Shown here one piece after another: positions 14,967 to 23,663 of a stretch of DNA of 28,194 nt. The position numbers and the translations under genes were made by a program. Position 1 is the stretch's first letter; each line of letters begins with the position of its first letter. The stretch is from positions 1-28,194 of the forward strand of contig JANQGC010000143.1 of assembly GCA_028277515.1 (NCBI GenBank). Reading direction: 5' to 3'. This DNA comes from Anaerolineae bacterium. GTDB taxonomy: Bacteria > Chloroflexota > Anaerolineae > Promineifilales > Promineifilaceae. The notes beneath the pieces are model-generated. The model was not told where the DNA came from. It saw only the letters and a program-made list of their open reading frames with translations, and made no database searches.

Positions 14967-16184
14967 TTGGAACAAGAGATTGATTTACGGCCGTATATTG
15001 AGGCGGTGACAAGGAATTGGAAATGGGTGATTGGGGCAGGGATTTTGACAGCTTTAGTTGGATTAGCCATAAGCTTTTATATTCCGCCATCATATAGGGC
15101 AACCGCACTTGTTGCAGTTACTGATCCAAGACAAGTCGTTCAGTTTGATCCACGAATTAGGACAACCGAAGAAAATCAACCTTTAAAAGCTTATCCCGAA
15201 CTGGCAGTAAGTGATGAAATCTTAGGTTTTTTACTTGATGAAGTCCCTTCAATTACTCCTGAAATCACCAAATTGGCAAGTTTAAGGGCGCTTTTGTCGG
15301 CCGAAGCTGGCTCGGATCCCAGTTTGATAAAATTGTCTGCGGCATCTGAGGACCCGCAGGTAGCCACCGAAATTGTCAATAAATGGGCTGAAATATTTGT
15401 GGACAAGGCAAATGAGGTATTTGGGGCACGAGGCGGTGATCAACTTGGTTTTTTTGAGGAGCAGCTTATTGTTGCTGCGCAAGATTTGCAACTAGCTGAG
15501 CAAGACCTGATCAATTTCCAGGGTCTAAACCGGTCTGTAATTCTTGACAATGAATTAACGGCTTTACAGCAGACACAAGCCGATCAACTTGCAAAACTCC
15601 GACAAATCACGTTACTCATTCAGGATGCCGAAAGTTTACAAGGACAGTTAACGAATACCGGTGATGGGGAGGTTGACGGGTCAGCGGATCAGCTGACCGC
15701 AATTTTGTTGCAGCTGCGTGCATTTGGTGGTGTTCCTAATGCTGATAGCGCGACCCCATGGCAATTTCAAGTGAACGTTGATCAAATTTCCCAAGCGGGC
15801 CAGCAAGAACAAAGTGCTTTTCTTGATACCTTGCAGAACACATTGCGGGCGCAAGAGACACAGATAAACCTGTATTTGACCGAGCTAGAGCCCCAGATTT
15901 TAACGCTGCAACAAGACAAGCAAGAAGCTGTTGCCGAGGAGGCACGTCTACGTCGTGACATGAGTGTGGCCGAAGAGACTTATACGGCGCTGGCGCGCAA
16001 AGTGGAAGAAGCGAAGATCACATCACAGAATACGAACAGCGGTGTCCGGTTAGCGAGTCGTTCGGCCGTACCTGAATTTTCCAGCGGACCACGGAAGTTA
16101 GTCATTATCGCTGTTGCTGGATTGATTGGAATGTTTTTGGCTGTTGTAGTGATTCTGGCTCTTACCTGGTGGCGAGGTGATTAA
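14967..16184 (+). CDS. Wzz-like polysaccharide chain-length determinant protein
   Basis: A polysaccharide co-polymerase without a kinase domain. The N-terminus IDLRPYIEAVTRNWKWVIGAGILTALVGLAISF gives the Wzz domain and first membrane helix. A long helical, Gln-rich region (about 150-370) lies outside the cytoplasm. The second helix (LVIIAVAGLIGMFLAVVVILALTW) is at the end, followed by a short cytoplasmic tail. Wzz proteins set polymer length in Wzx/Wzy-dependent export. A Wzx-like flippase is encoded at 24995, while no Wzy is recognised here. The start is TTG 14967, with GGAGG five bases upstream. An earlier in-frame TTG at 14946 has no such site. Confidence 0.85.
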   Translation: MEQEIDLRPYIEAVTRNWKWVIGAGILTALVGLAISFYIPPSYRATALVAVTDPRQVVQFDPRIRTTEENQPLKAYPELAVSDEILGFLLDEVPSITPEITKLASLRALLSAEAGSDPSLIKLSAASEDPQVATEIVNKWAEIFVDKANEVFGARGGDQLGFFEEQLIVAAQDLQLAEQDLINFQGLNRSVILDNELTALQQTQADQLAKLRQITLLIQDAESLQGQLTNTGDGEVDGSADQLTAILLQLRAFGGVPNADSATPWQFQVNVDQISQAGQQEQSAFLDTLQNTLRAQETQINLYLTELEPQILTLQQDKQEAVAEEARLRRDMSVAEETYTALARKVEEAKITSQNTNSGVRLASRSAVPEFSSGPRKLVIIAVAGLIGMFLAVVVILALTWWRGD

Positions 16185-16261
16185 TTAGTGAAGATTATGC
16201 TCTGGAGCATTTTCTCAAATGTCGCCAGGAAAAATAGGCGTGAGAGGAGTAAATTTTCTAT

Positions 16262-17236
16262 ATGAATTGGCAGGACAAAGTCGTTTTGGTTACAGGTGGG
16301 ACAGGCTCCTTCGGGAAGAAATTTACCAAGACTATGCTCCAGGAGTATCGGCCCAAAAAACTTATTATTTTCAGCCGGGACGAACTCAAACAACATGAAA
16401 TGCGGTCCAGTGGCTTTAATGATCCCACATTACGTTACTTTATTGGCGATGTACGTGATGAAGCCCGGTTAAGGAGAGCGTTTTATGATGTCGATATCGT
16501 GGTTCATGCTGCCGCTCTCAAACAAGTGCCTGCATGTGAATATAATCCTATTGAAGCCGTGAGAACCAATGTCATTGGCGCAATGAATATTATCGATGCA
16601 GCAATTGATACAGGTGTTAAAACGGTTCTGGCCATGAGTACGGACAAAGCCACTGCACCGGTGAATTTGTATGGAGCAACCAAACTTGTCTCCGAAAAAC
16701 TATTCATCCAGGCTAACTCCTATGGCGCTGGTACAGGGACTCACTTTTCTTGTGTTCGCTATGGAAACGTGGTTGGCAGCCGCGGAAGTGTAATACCATT
16801 ATTTAAAAAGCAACGTGCCAGTGGCAAGATCACCATTACTGACAAACGTATGACCCGTTTTTGGATCACTTTAGGGCAGGGCGTGCGATTTGTTATTTCT
16901 TGTATTGAGACGATGCATGGCGGGGAAGTATTTGTGCCCAAAATTCCTAGCATGAACATCATGGATCTGGCCAAAGTGCTGGCGCCGGAGTGCGAAATCG
17001 GATTTATCGGAATCCGTCCGGGTGAGAAATTGCATGAGTCAATGATCTCGTTGGATGAAGCACGCCAGGCCGTAGAGTTGGATGATCGATATGTAATATT
17101 ACCGGCTCATTCCTGGTGGTCCCAGGATAATTGGGAGAAAGGAAAACCGGTACCTGATGGATTTGCTTATAGCAGTGATACCAATGATAACTGGCTCACC
17201 CCAGAATCGTTACAAAGGATGATTGATGAAAGCTAA
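16262..17236 (+). CDS. pseB: UDP-N-acetylglucosamine 4,6-dehydratase (inverting), pseudaminic acid pathway step 1
   Basis: An extended short-chain dehydrogenase/reductase of the PseB/FlaA1 type. TGGTGSFG (11-18) binds NADP. IFSRDELKQHEMR is the typical PseB segment. STDKA (126-130) with Tyr137-x3-Lys141 (YGATK) forms the active site, in which the SDR Tyr/Ser triad is modified in this family to Asp and Lys. It converts UDP-GlcNAc to UDP-2-acetamido-2,6-dideoxy-L-arabino-hexos-4-ulose. The 324 residues match the family. It starts at ATG 16262 with GAGAGGAG somewhat far upstream. It overlaps the aminotransferase gene by 11 bases. Confidence 0.95.
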   Translation: MNWQDKVVLVTGGTGSFGKKFTKTMLQEYRPKKLIIFSRDELKQHEMRSSGFNDPTLRYFIGDVRDEARLRRAFYDVDIVVHAAALKQVPACEYNPIEAVRTNVIGAMNIIDAAIDTGVKTVLAMSTDKATAPVNLYGATKLVSEKLFIQANSYGAGTGTHFSCVRYGNVVGSRGSVIPLFKKQRASGKITITDKRMTRFWITLGQGVRFVISCIETMHGGEVFVPKIPSMNIMDLAKVLAPECEIGFIGIRPGEKLHESMISLDEARQAVELDDRYVILPAHSWWSQDNWEKGKPVPDGFAYSSDTNDNWLTPESLQRMIDES

Positions 17237-18419
17237 ATTAGCCATCAATGGAGGCAAGCCGATTCGAAGATCACTGTTGCCTTATGGTCGGCAATGGCTT
17301 GATGAAAGTGACATCAATGCTGTCTCCGATGTTCTCCGATCTGATTGGCTAACCACTGGCCCCAATGTGGGTTGTTTTGAAGAAGCTTTCGCGGAATTCG
17401 TTCATGCTCGGGAAGCTGTTGCCGTTAGTAATGGAACGGCCGCCCTTCATGCCGCCACATACGCACTTGGTATTGGTCCAGGAGATGAGGTTATTGTTCC
17501 TGCAATGACTTTTGCTGCCAGTGCAAATTGTGTGGTCTATCAAGGTGGTACTCCAATATTTGCCGATGTAAGGCCTGATACCCTGTTGATAGATACGGAT
17601 GATGTTGAGTCGAAAATTACCCCACAGACAAAAGCGATAATTTCCGTTGATTATGCTGGACAACCATGTAATTATGATCTATTGCAGGAAGTTGCCCAGC
17701 GTCATGGGTTGCACTTGATTGCTGATGCTTGTCATGCTATTGGCGGGAATTACAATGGGCGGCCAGTGGGCAGCTTGGCGGATCTAAATACATTCAGTTT
17801 ACACCCGGTAAAGCATTTTACTACAGGTGAGGGTGGAGTCATTACAACAAATGATCGTGAGTTGGCCCAGCGTATGCGTATATTTCGCAACCATGGTATC
17901 ACTACCGATCACCGTCAGCGGGCTGAGCAAGGTTCTTGGTTCTATGAAATGGTGGACCTTGGATATAATTATCGCATTACTGATTTTCAATGTGCATTAG
18001 GGATAAGCCAGTTACAAAAACTCCCTGAATGGATCATACGCAGACAGCAGATTGCCGGTTTGTACGATATAGCCTTTGCCGAGACTGCGGCCGTTTCCCC
18101 ATTGAACGTTCGTTCAGATGTTTCACATGCCTACCACCTCTATGTGGTTCGTTTTGACCCCACGCATTTAAATATTGATCGCAACACAATTTTCCAGGCT
18201 CTTCGTGCTGAAGGTATCGGAGTTAATGTCCATTACATTCCGGTTCATCTACACCCTTTCTATCAAGAGCGATTTAATACCAGAGCTGGTCAATGTCCGG
18301 CGGCTGAATCTGCATATGAGCAAATTGTGTCATTGCCCATGTTTCCGCGGATGGTAGATGATGATGTCCGAGATGTGGTAGCAGCCATTTACAAAGTGGT
18401 TGAGGCATACGCCGCATGA
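17226..18419 (+). CDS. pseC: PLP-dependent UDP-4-keto-sugar aminotransferase, pathway step 2
   Basis: A DegT/DnrJ/EryC1 family aminotransferase. It shows WLTTGPNVGCFEEAFAEF near the N-terminus, SNGTAALHAA (68-77) for phosphate binding, LIADACHAIGG with Asp167 paired to the PLP pyridine nitrogen, and SLHPVKHFTTGEGG with Lys196 as the PLP Schiff-base lysine. HPVKHxTTGEGG is characteristic of PseC-like members. It would transfer an amino group to C4 of the PseB product. It starts at ATG 17226 with AAAGGA upstream (the TTG one codon earlier is less likely). It overlaps pseB by 11 bases and pseF by four, so it is translationally coupled. Confidence 0.93.
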   Translation: MKAKLAINGGKPIRRSLLPYGRQWLDESDINAVSDVLRSDWLTTGPNVGCFEEAFAEFVHAREAVAVSNGTAALHAATYALGIGPGDEVIVPAMTFAASANCVVYQGGTPIFADVRPDTLLIDTDDVESKITPQTKAIISVDYAGQPCNYDLLQEVAQRHGLHLIADACHAIGGNYNGRPVGSLADLNTFSLHPVKHFTTGEGGVITTNDRELAQRMRIFRNHGITTDHRQRAEQGSWFYEMVDLGYNYRITDFQCALGISQLQKLPEWIIRRQQIAGLYDIAFAETAAVSPLNVRSDVSHAYHLYVVRFDPTHLNIDRNTIFQALRAEGIGVNVHYIPVHLHPFYQERFNTRAGQCPAAESAYEQIVSLPMFPRMVDDDVRDVVAAIYKVVEAYAA

Positions 18420-19147
18420 AGATTGTGGCAATTATCCAGGCCCGAATGGGGAGTACGCGGTTGCCAGGCAAAGTACTTAAAGATATTGGTGGAGAGACGA
18501 TGCTGGCACGGGTTGTGCAACGGACCCGGCGTGCCAATATGCTAGATCAGATCGTGGTTGCTACAACGTCTGAACCGGAGGATGATGTTATCGTCGCCGA
18601 ATGTGAACACCTTGGTGTACCCGTTTTCCGGGGCAACGAACTAGATGTACTGGATCGGTATTACCAATCGGCAAGAATGTATGAGGCAGAGATTGTGGTT
18701 CGCATTACGGCTGACTGTCCGTTTATTGATCCGAAATTGATCGACCAGGCAATCAGTTCCTTTGTGGCTATTTTGCCAGATTATGCAAGTAATGGGCTTG
18801 ATCGAACCTACCCGCGCGGTACCATGCCCGAGGTAATGAAAATAGGCGCTCTGGCCCAAAGCTGGCGTGAAGCTGTGGAACCCTACCAGCGCGTTCATGT
18901 GACTCCGTATATTTACCAGAATCCTGACAAATTTCATCTTCTTCCCTTAAAAGGGAACGCGGCGTATGGGAACTACCGCTGGACGGTAGATGCACCAGAA
19001 GATCTAAAATTCGCAAGAGCTATTTTCACTAATCTAGATAATAATGAATCCTTCAGTTGGTTAGATATACTGGAGCTGCTCAAGCAACAGCCTGAATTGA
19101 AAAATATAAATTGGCATATCACGCAAAAGCGACTTGAGGAAGGGTGA
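18416..19147 (+). CDS. pseF: SpsF-type cytidylyltransferase, probable CMP-pseudaminate synthetase
   Basis: A nucleotidyltransferase of the SpsF family. AIIQARMGSTRLPGKVL (5-21) is the CTP-binding signature. VVATTSEPEDD and ITADCPFIDP (97-106) give the metal-binding acidic site. In the pathway this protein activates the nine-carbon sugar as CMP-pseudaminate before transfer. Many pseudaminate clusters carry a NeuA-like PseF instead, so this is the SpsF variant usually found beside the PseG-type gene, as here. It starts at ATG 18416, overlapping pseC by ATGA. The order and the rest of the pathway support the call, but substrate identity is inferred from context. Confidence 0.85.
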   Translation: MKIVAIIQARMGSTRLPGKVLKDIGGETMLARVVQRTRRANMLDQIVVATTSEPEDDVIVAECEHLGVPVFRGNELDVLDRYYQSARMYEAEIVVRITADCPFIDPKLIDQAISSFVAILPDYASNGLDRTYPRGTMPEVMKIGALAQSWREAVEPYQRVHVTPYIYQNPDKFHLLPLKGNAAYGNYRWTVDAPEDLKFARAIFTNLDNNESFSWLDILELLKQQPELKNINWHITQKRLEEG

Positions 19148-19149
19148 AA

Positions 19150-20190
19150 ATGGCAGACACACTTCTGATTCGGGCTGACGCAGGGCTGAAGATGGGTACT
19201 GGCCATGTCATGCGCTGTCTAGCGTTGGCCCAAGGGTGGCAGAATGAAGGGGGGGAAGCACTCTTTGCTATGGTCAGGCCCTTACCAGCATTGGAAAGCA
19301 GGCTAAAAAGCGAAGGGATGAAGGTTGCTTATTTACCTGATATTCTTCCTGGCAGTCAAGAGGATGCACAGGAGACAGCTTTGCTTGGGCGACAGAACGA
19401 TACATATTGGATCGTCATTGATGGGTATCATTTTGGAGCTAACTACCAAAAATATCTTAAAGATGCCGGGTATTATTTACTCTCTTTTGATGGTTATGGT
19501 CATGCAGAACATTACTTCTCTGATTTGATCATAAACCAAAATATTTATGCTGATGCTGCTATGTATAAGAGCAAAGAGTCTTATACTAAGCTCTTATTAG
19601 GGGCATCTTTTATTTTGTTGCGACGAGAGTTCTGGCCTTGGAGGGATTGGCAACGAGAAATACCCCAAAATGCCCAAAAAATCCTTGTCACATTAGGTGG
19701 CAGTGATCCTGATAACATTACTTTAAAGGCTCTAAAAGCTTTACTACAGATGAAAAATGAAACGTTTCAGATTGTTGCGATAGTTGGAGGAGGAAACCCT
19801 TACTATTCGGAGTTGAAAACAATCATTGAAATGGATGTAAAACCTATTCATCTGGAACAGGATGTCGCTAATATGCCTAAACGAATGGCCTGGGCCGATT
19901 TGGCAATTTCCGCAGCCGGCGGCACCTGTTGGGAACTGGCATTTATGGGTGTGCCCAGTCTATTGTTGGTATTGGCTGAAAACCAAGAAAAAGTGGCCTA
20001 CTATTTACACGAAAAAAATGCGGCTATTTGTTTGGGATCAGGAAAACGGGTCACAGAATCAACTATTACAAGTCATGCATCTTCCTTAATGCATAACCCT
20101 TCGATGCGCAGAAATTTAAGTTCAGAAAGCGCAAGCTTTGTCGATGGTTTAGGAGTGAAGCGTGTCGTATCTTTGCTCAAAAAAGGATGA
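19150..20190 (+). CDS. pseG: UDP-2,4-diacetamido-2,4,6-trideoxy-altropyranose hydrolase
   Basis: PseG removes UDP from the sugar intermediate before condensation. Its GT-B-like fold is visible: LLIRADAGLKMGTGHVMRCLALA near the N-terminus (His19 corresponds to the catalytic histidine of the family), DGYHF, then in the second half ILVTLGGSDPDN and SAAGGTCWELAFMGVPSLLL, which bind the nucleotide. The 346 residues are slightly longer than the Campylobacter enzyme. ATG 19150 is preached to by AGGAAGGG, so it is preferred to the GTG two codons earlier. It lies directly after pseF. From this gene on, base composition becomes more AT-rich than in the genes before. Confidence 0.92.
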   Translation: MADTLLIRADAGLKMGTGHVMRCLALAQGWQNEGGEALFAMVRPLPALESRLKSEGMKVAYLPDILPGSQEDAQETALLGRQNDTYWIVIDGYHFGANYQKYLKDAGYYLLSFDGYGHAEHYFSDLIINQNIYADAAMYKSKESYTKLLLGASFILLRREFWPWRDWQREIPQNAQKILVTLGGSDPDNITLKALKALLQMKNETFQIVAIVGGGNPYYSELKTIIEMDVKPIHLEQDVANMPKRMAWADLAISAAGGTCWELAFMGVPSLLLVLAENQEKVAYYLHEKNAAICLGSGKRVTESTITSHASSLMHNPSMRRNLSSESASFVDGLGVKRVVSLLKKG

Positions 20191-20204
20191 TGAATGGAGA
20201 TTTA

Positions 20205-20756
20205 ATGATCAAGCTACGAACCATCCGGCCCGAAGACAAAGAAATGATCCGCAATTGGCGCAACTTACCGGAAGTAAGCAAGTATATGTTTACAGATCAC
20301 CATATTACCCGTGAAGAGCATGACGCATGGTTCCAAAGCATGATCAATGATCCTCATAGTCAGTATTGGATTGTTGTTTTTAATAATGAGGATGTGGGAT
20401 TAGCAAATATTTATAATATTGATAAACGAAATCAGCACTGTCATTGGGGCCGTTACATTGCTTCTCAAGAATTTCGTGGCAAAGGATTAGGAACCTATAT
20501 TGAATACTGGGTTCTACGATATGTGTTTGAAACGCTGGGATTAAATAAGTTATGCACAGAAGTACTCTCTTTTAATGATGTTGTCTTGAACATGCACCGG
20601 CGATTTGGCTTTCGAAAAGAAGGGGTGTTGCGCGAACATGTTTTTAAAGAAGGCAAACATTTTGATGTTGTCCTTATGGCAATTTTATGTAGAGAGTGGG
20701 AAGAAAGGAAATCGGCGATTGAAGACCATTTAAGATCCAAAAATATTGACATATGA
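20205..20756 (+). CDS. pseH: GNAT N-acetyltransferase, pseudaminic acid pathway step 3
   Basis: A GNAT-fold acetyltransferase that would acetylate the C4 amino group of the PseC product with acetyl-CoA. The opening IKLRTIRPEDKEMIRNWRN is characteristic of PseH and RimJ/RimL-like proteins. EFRGKGLGTYIEYWVL is the acetyl-CoA pyrophosphate-binding motif A. FNDVVLNMHRRFGFRKEGVLREHV is the conserved motif B region. ATG 20205 has GGAG five bases upstream and is preferred. ATG 20187, overlapping the pseG stop, is an alternative adding six residues. It overlaps the next gene by ATGA. Placement between pseG and pseI makes the specific assignment safer than similarity alone. Confidence 0.88.
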   Translation: MIKLRTIRPEDKEMIRNWRNLPEVSKYMFTDHHITREEHDAWFQSMINDPHSQYWIVVFNNEDVGLANIYNIDKRNQHCHWGRYIASQEFRGKGLGTYIEYWVLRYVFETLGLNKLCTEVLSFNDVVLNMHRRFGFRKEGVLREHVFKEGKHFDVVLMAILCREWEERKSAIEDHLRSKNIDI

Positions 20757-21757
20757 GCAATAAAATCGACCTGGGGCTGAGCAGAACAATTATTTACCAA
20801 AAGGATCTGCAAACCGATCAAGTCCTGAAAGCTATTAACAACGCGCTAGAGCCGCTAGAGCGGGAATATGTTGCTGGATTTGATGCCCCACGTTTCCCTA
20901 CAATTTTTATTGTTGGTGCTCCCCGTTCAGGAACAACACTTCTAAGCCAGCTCCTAATCACATATTTTGAATTGGGATATATCAATAATATCGCTGCCCG
21001 GTTTTGGCTAGCCCCCTACATTGGAGTCTTACTAGCCTCGACATTGCAGGATTCTGAGCGTCCTCCAGCAGCAGGTTTCGAGTCTGATTTGGGAGCCACT
21101 CCCGAATATGAAGGGCCGCACGAGTTTGGCTTCTTTTGGCGTCGCTGGTTTAAGTTTGGCGAAACACATCAACTAAATCCAGAGCAGATCGAAGCTATCG
21201 ACAAAGAATTTTTTCAGCAGGAGTTATCAGCAATAGAGAGTGTCTTTATCCGGCCCCTCCTCTTCAAGAATGTCCCAGCCCTCAGCTTGCAGGTAGATTT
21301 TCTGGCTTCGACACTACCCAAGGCAATATTCATTCATTGCCGCCGGAACCCAATATACGCTGCTCAGTCCTTGTTGCAATATCGGTTGAAATATTATGGG
21401 GATAAGGAAAAATGGCTATCAATCAAACCCCAGGAATATAGCCGGCTAAAAAAGCTGCCGTATGCCGAGCAAATTGCAGGCCAAATCTTCTACACTTTAA
21501 AGAGAATCGATCAGGTTTTTGAATCTCTTGAGTCCTCACGCTATTTGACTATTGATTATGAAAAAATTTGTGTTTCACCTATGGAGCAATTAGAACGAGC
21601 AGCCACTTTATTTGCAGAAAATGGGTATGATTTGAATCGACGTAAATTTACGGCCCCGGACCTGGTTTCTACAAACGTAAAGAAGGTTTCTGATGACGAG
21701 TTTCATTTGCTAAAACAAGCTTGTCACCGGTTTTTTGTTGAGCAAAGTTTAAGATGA
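20753..21757 (+). CDS. Sulfotransferase-family protein in the pseudaminic acid operon
   Basis: PAPS-dependent sulfotransferase fold. FIVGAPRSGTTLLSQLL (52-68) is the 5'-phosphosulfate binding loop. AIFIHCRRNPIYAAQSLLQYRL is the second, 3'-phosphate binding motif with Arg and Ser-like residues. It is predicted to be soluble. Homologs sulfate sugars or other small molecules and some act on glycans. It is coupled by ATGA to both pseH and the WbqC-like gene, so it is expressed with them, and the likely acceptor is a residue of the same surface glycan. No PAPS-generating genes are in the window. The exact acceptor is unknown. Confidence 0.85.
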   Translation: MSNKIDLGLSRTIIYQKDLQTDQVLKAINNALEPLEREYVAGFDAPRFPTIFIVGAPRSGTTLLSQLLITYFELGYINNIAARFWLAPYIGVLLASTLQDSERPPAAGFESDLGATPEYEGPHEFGFFWRRWFKFGETHQLNPEQIEAIDKEFFQQELSAIESVFIRPLLFKNVPALSLQVDFLASTLPKAIFIHCRRNPIYAAQSLLQYRLKYYGDKEKWLSIKPQEYSRLKKLPYAEQIAGQIFYTLKRIDQVFESLESSRYLTIDYEKICVSPMEQLERAATLFAENGYDLNRRKFTAPDLVSTNVKKVSDDEFHLLKQACHRFFVEQSLR

Positions 21758-22512
21758 AAGATTTGTGTATTGCGATTATGCAGCCAACCTACCTTCCTTG
21801 GACCGGTTACTTTGCTTTAATGGATCAAGTCGATGTTTTTGTTGTCCTTGATGATGTGCAATTTGATCGTCGAAGTTGGCAACAACGGAATCGGATAAAT
21901 TCAATCAAAGGCACCGTCTGGTTAACAGTTCCAGTCCTTAGTAAAGGACGAAGGTTCCAACTCATTAACGAAGTGTTGATTAACACCAATGAAAAGTGGC
22001 AAAGGAAGCATTTGAATGCTATCTATCACAATTGCGCTCAAAGCCAGTTTCTTTCACTGTATGAGTCTTGGTTTGACAAAATTTATAGCAATTCTTGGAC
22101 ATCATTATGTGAGCTTAATATCAATTTGATTCGCGGGATTACTGAATTTTTGGGTATTAATACGTCGATTATCCAAGCATCAGAGTTGAAAACTGAAGGT
22201 AAAAGAGTAAGCAAATTAATCAATATCTGTCATTCGCTGGGCGCCAATGATTATCTTTCACCTCTAGGCTCTTTTGAATATAATGAGAAAGATAATCACT
22301 TTGCGGATTCGGATATTAACTTACTATTCCAAAATTATGATCATCCCATCTATAGACAGCAAAACGAGGATTTCATCTCATATTTATCCGTGATCGATCT
22401 AATGTTGAATGAAGGGATGTGTAGCTTGGAGGTTATTCGATCTGGTATGAAGGTTCCTTACACGATTGAGGAAGTCCAGAATGTTAAAGCAAAAGAACAA
22501 ATTAAAGAATAA
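21754..22512 (+). CDS. WbqC-family protein
   Basis: The N-terminus CIAIMQPTYLPWTGYFALMDQVDVFVVLDDVQFDRRSWQQRNRI is the WbqC family signature, including the QPTYLPW motif. The 252 residues are of the usual length. DYLSPLGSFEY is also typical. WbqC-like proteins occur in O-antigen and capsule clusters and are often proposed to modify amino sugars, but a biochemical role is not firmly established. It overlaps the sulfotransferase gene by ATGA and is followed by pseI after ten bases. Its place inside the pseudaminate operon suggests a step in this sugar or its derivative, for example modification of an amino group. Confidence 0.88.
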   Translation: MKDLCIAIMQPTYLPWTGYFALMDQVDVFVVLDDVQFDRRSWQQRNRINSIKGTVWLTVPVLSKGRRFQLINEVLINTNEKWQRKHLNAIYHNCAQSQFLSLYESWFDKIYSNSWTSLCELNINLIRGITEFLGINTSIIQASELKTEGKRVSKLINICHSLGANDYLSPLGSFEYNEKDNHFADSDINLLFQNYDHPIYRQQNEDFISYLSVIDLMLNEGMCSLEVIRSGMKVPYTIEEVQNVKAKEQIKE

Positions 22513-22522
22513 GGACCAGTAT

Positions 22523-23431
22523 ATGACTAAACACGTTGCTATAATCGGTGAAGTTGGTTCAAACTATGATGGCGATCTAGGAGTTGCAAATGATTTCATA
22601 ACTGCTCTAGGGGAGTGTGGGGCTGATGCCGTAAAGTTCCAAACGTTACGAAGAGACAAATTGGTCGCCCCGCGAATCCGGGTGGATGGAGAATGGGTGA
22701 ATAACCCTGTTTTTGAGAACTTTAGTAATCTAGAACTTCCTAATGAATGGCACTATATCTTGAAAAAAAGGGCTGATGAACACCATATTGAGTTTATTTC
22801 ATCACCATTCTATCTTGAAGCGGTGGAATTGTTGGAGAATGTAGGAGTTAATTACTACAAGATTGCTTCTGGGGATATTACTTTCATACCACTCTTGGAT
22901 GCAGTCGGCCGTACTGGTAAGCAGGTTATCCTTTCTACTGGTGCCAGTTCTTTGAGGGATATCGAACGGGCGCTTAATGTCTTGATTAAAGCTGGAGCCG
23001 GTCAAATTTCGCTGTTGCATTGCGTCAGTAATTATCCACCACAATGGAACGAGATGAATTTGAAGGCAATCGTTACATTACAGAACGCTTTTAACTTATC
23101 GGTAGGTATCTCGGATCATACGCCTGGAGATTTGGTGCCTTTAGCGGCCGTTGCTTTAGGCGCTACTATCATTGAGAAACACGTTACCTTTGATCGTTCA
23201 TTGTCCGGGCCGGATCATCCATTCGCAATGACCATGGAAGAGTTCGGCGATATGGTTCGCCGTGTTCGACTCTTGGAAAAAGCTTTAGGAAGTGGGGAAA
23301 AAGTTCCAACAGAAGCTGAATTGGCCAAACAGCGCCGTATTCGTCGAGGTATTTATGATCCGGTTACGGCCGAACCACTCGAGACCGCTGATGGTTTATG
23401 GCTTAGGCCGGAGCATAAAGGCTTACTATAA
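22523..23431 (+). CDS. pseI: Pseudaminic acid synthase, with a shortened C-terminal SAF domain
   Basis: A NeuB-family TIM-barrel synthase that condenses the free hexose with phosphoenolpyruvate to give pseudaminate. Motifs are IIGEVGSNYDGDL, GADAVKFQT, FISSPFYLEAVELL, YYKIASGDI, ILSTGASS, LLHCVSNYPP, GISDHTPGD and ATIIEKHVTFDRSLSGPDHPFAM. ATG 22523 is preceded by AAGGA. The longer in-frame start overlaps the WbqC gene and is rejected. It has 302 residues against about 340-350 for the family. The barrel is complete, but the antifreeze-like SAF domain stops after IYDPVTAEPLETADGLWLRP. In NeuB the SAF domain of the partner subunit reaches into the active site, so activity may be affected. A transposase relic follows in frame. 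Confidence 0.88.
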   Translation: MTKHVAIIGEVGSNYDGDLGVANDFITALGECGADAVKFQTLRRDKLVAPRIRVDGEWVNNPVFENFSNLELPNEWHYILKKRADEHHIEFISSPFYLEAVELLENVGVNYYKIASGDITFIPLLDAVGRTGKQVILSTGASSLRDIERALNVLIKAGAGQISLLHCVSNYPPQWNEMNLKAIVTLQNAFNLSVGISDHTPGDLVPLAAVALGATIIEKHVTFDRSLSGPDHPFAMTMEEFGDMVRRVRLLEKALGSGEKVPTEAELAKQRRIRRGIYDPVTAEPLETADGLWLRPEHKGLL

Positions 23432-23632
23432 TGGCACGTTACTGTCAGGTATAAAGGGATGAGGGTGGGATTACCGCATCGTTCTCAACCCAACCGCCTG
23501 ATGCGTCCTCGCGACTTGACCGGTTTTCAAATGTATTTAGCGGCCAAAGTTGCCTTACATAATTTTTGCATATGGTTGAATTTATCTGCAGGAAGAGCAC
23601 CTTTAACTTTCACTGATTTAATTCAAAAATGA
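23432..23632 (+). pseudogene. Relic of a transposase C-terminus (IS982-like)
   Basis: The frame from ATG 23459 to the TGA at 23630-23632 gives 57 residues. Its second half, RPRDLTGFQMYLAAKVALHNFCIWLN, then GRAPLTFTDLIQ, resembles the final helices of DDE transposases of the IS982 kind. The frame is the same as that of pseI and is open upstream to the pseI stop. The rest of the transposase is missing, and no left inverted repeat is visible. The element may have arrived by insertion and deletion at the pseI 3' end. The family call is from memory of the motif and is moderate. Confidence 0.55.
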
Positions 23633-23663
23633 CCTATTTCACACCAAGTGTTTCAGTATTTAA

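Noticed and set aside
16185..16261. Possible terminator or promoter between the Wzz-like gene and pseB (ATGCTC-TG-GAGCAT)
   Set aside because: The loop is too short, there is no proper U-run, and I find no convincing -35/-10 pair. The genes are probably co-transcribed.
22466..22522. Extended N-terminus of PseI
   Set aside because: It would overlap the WbqC gene end by 47 bases and is not part of the NeuB family start. ATG 22523 has AAGGA and begins right before the conserved IIGEVG.
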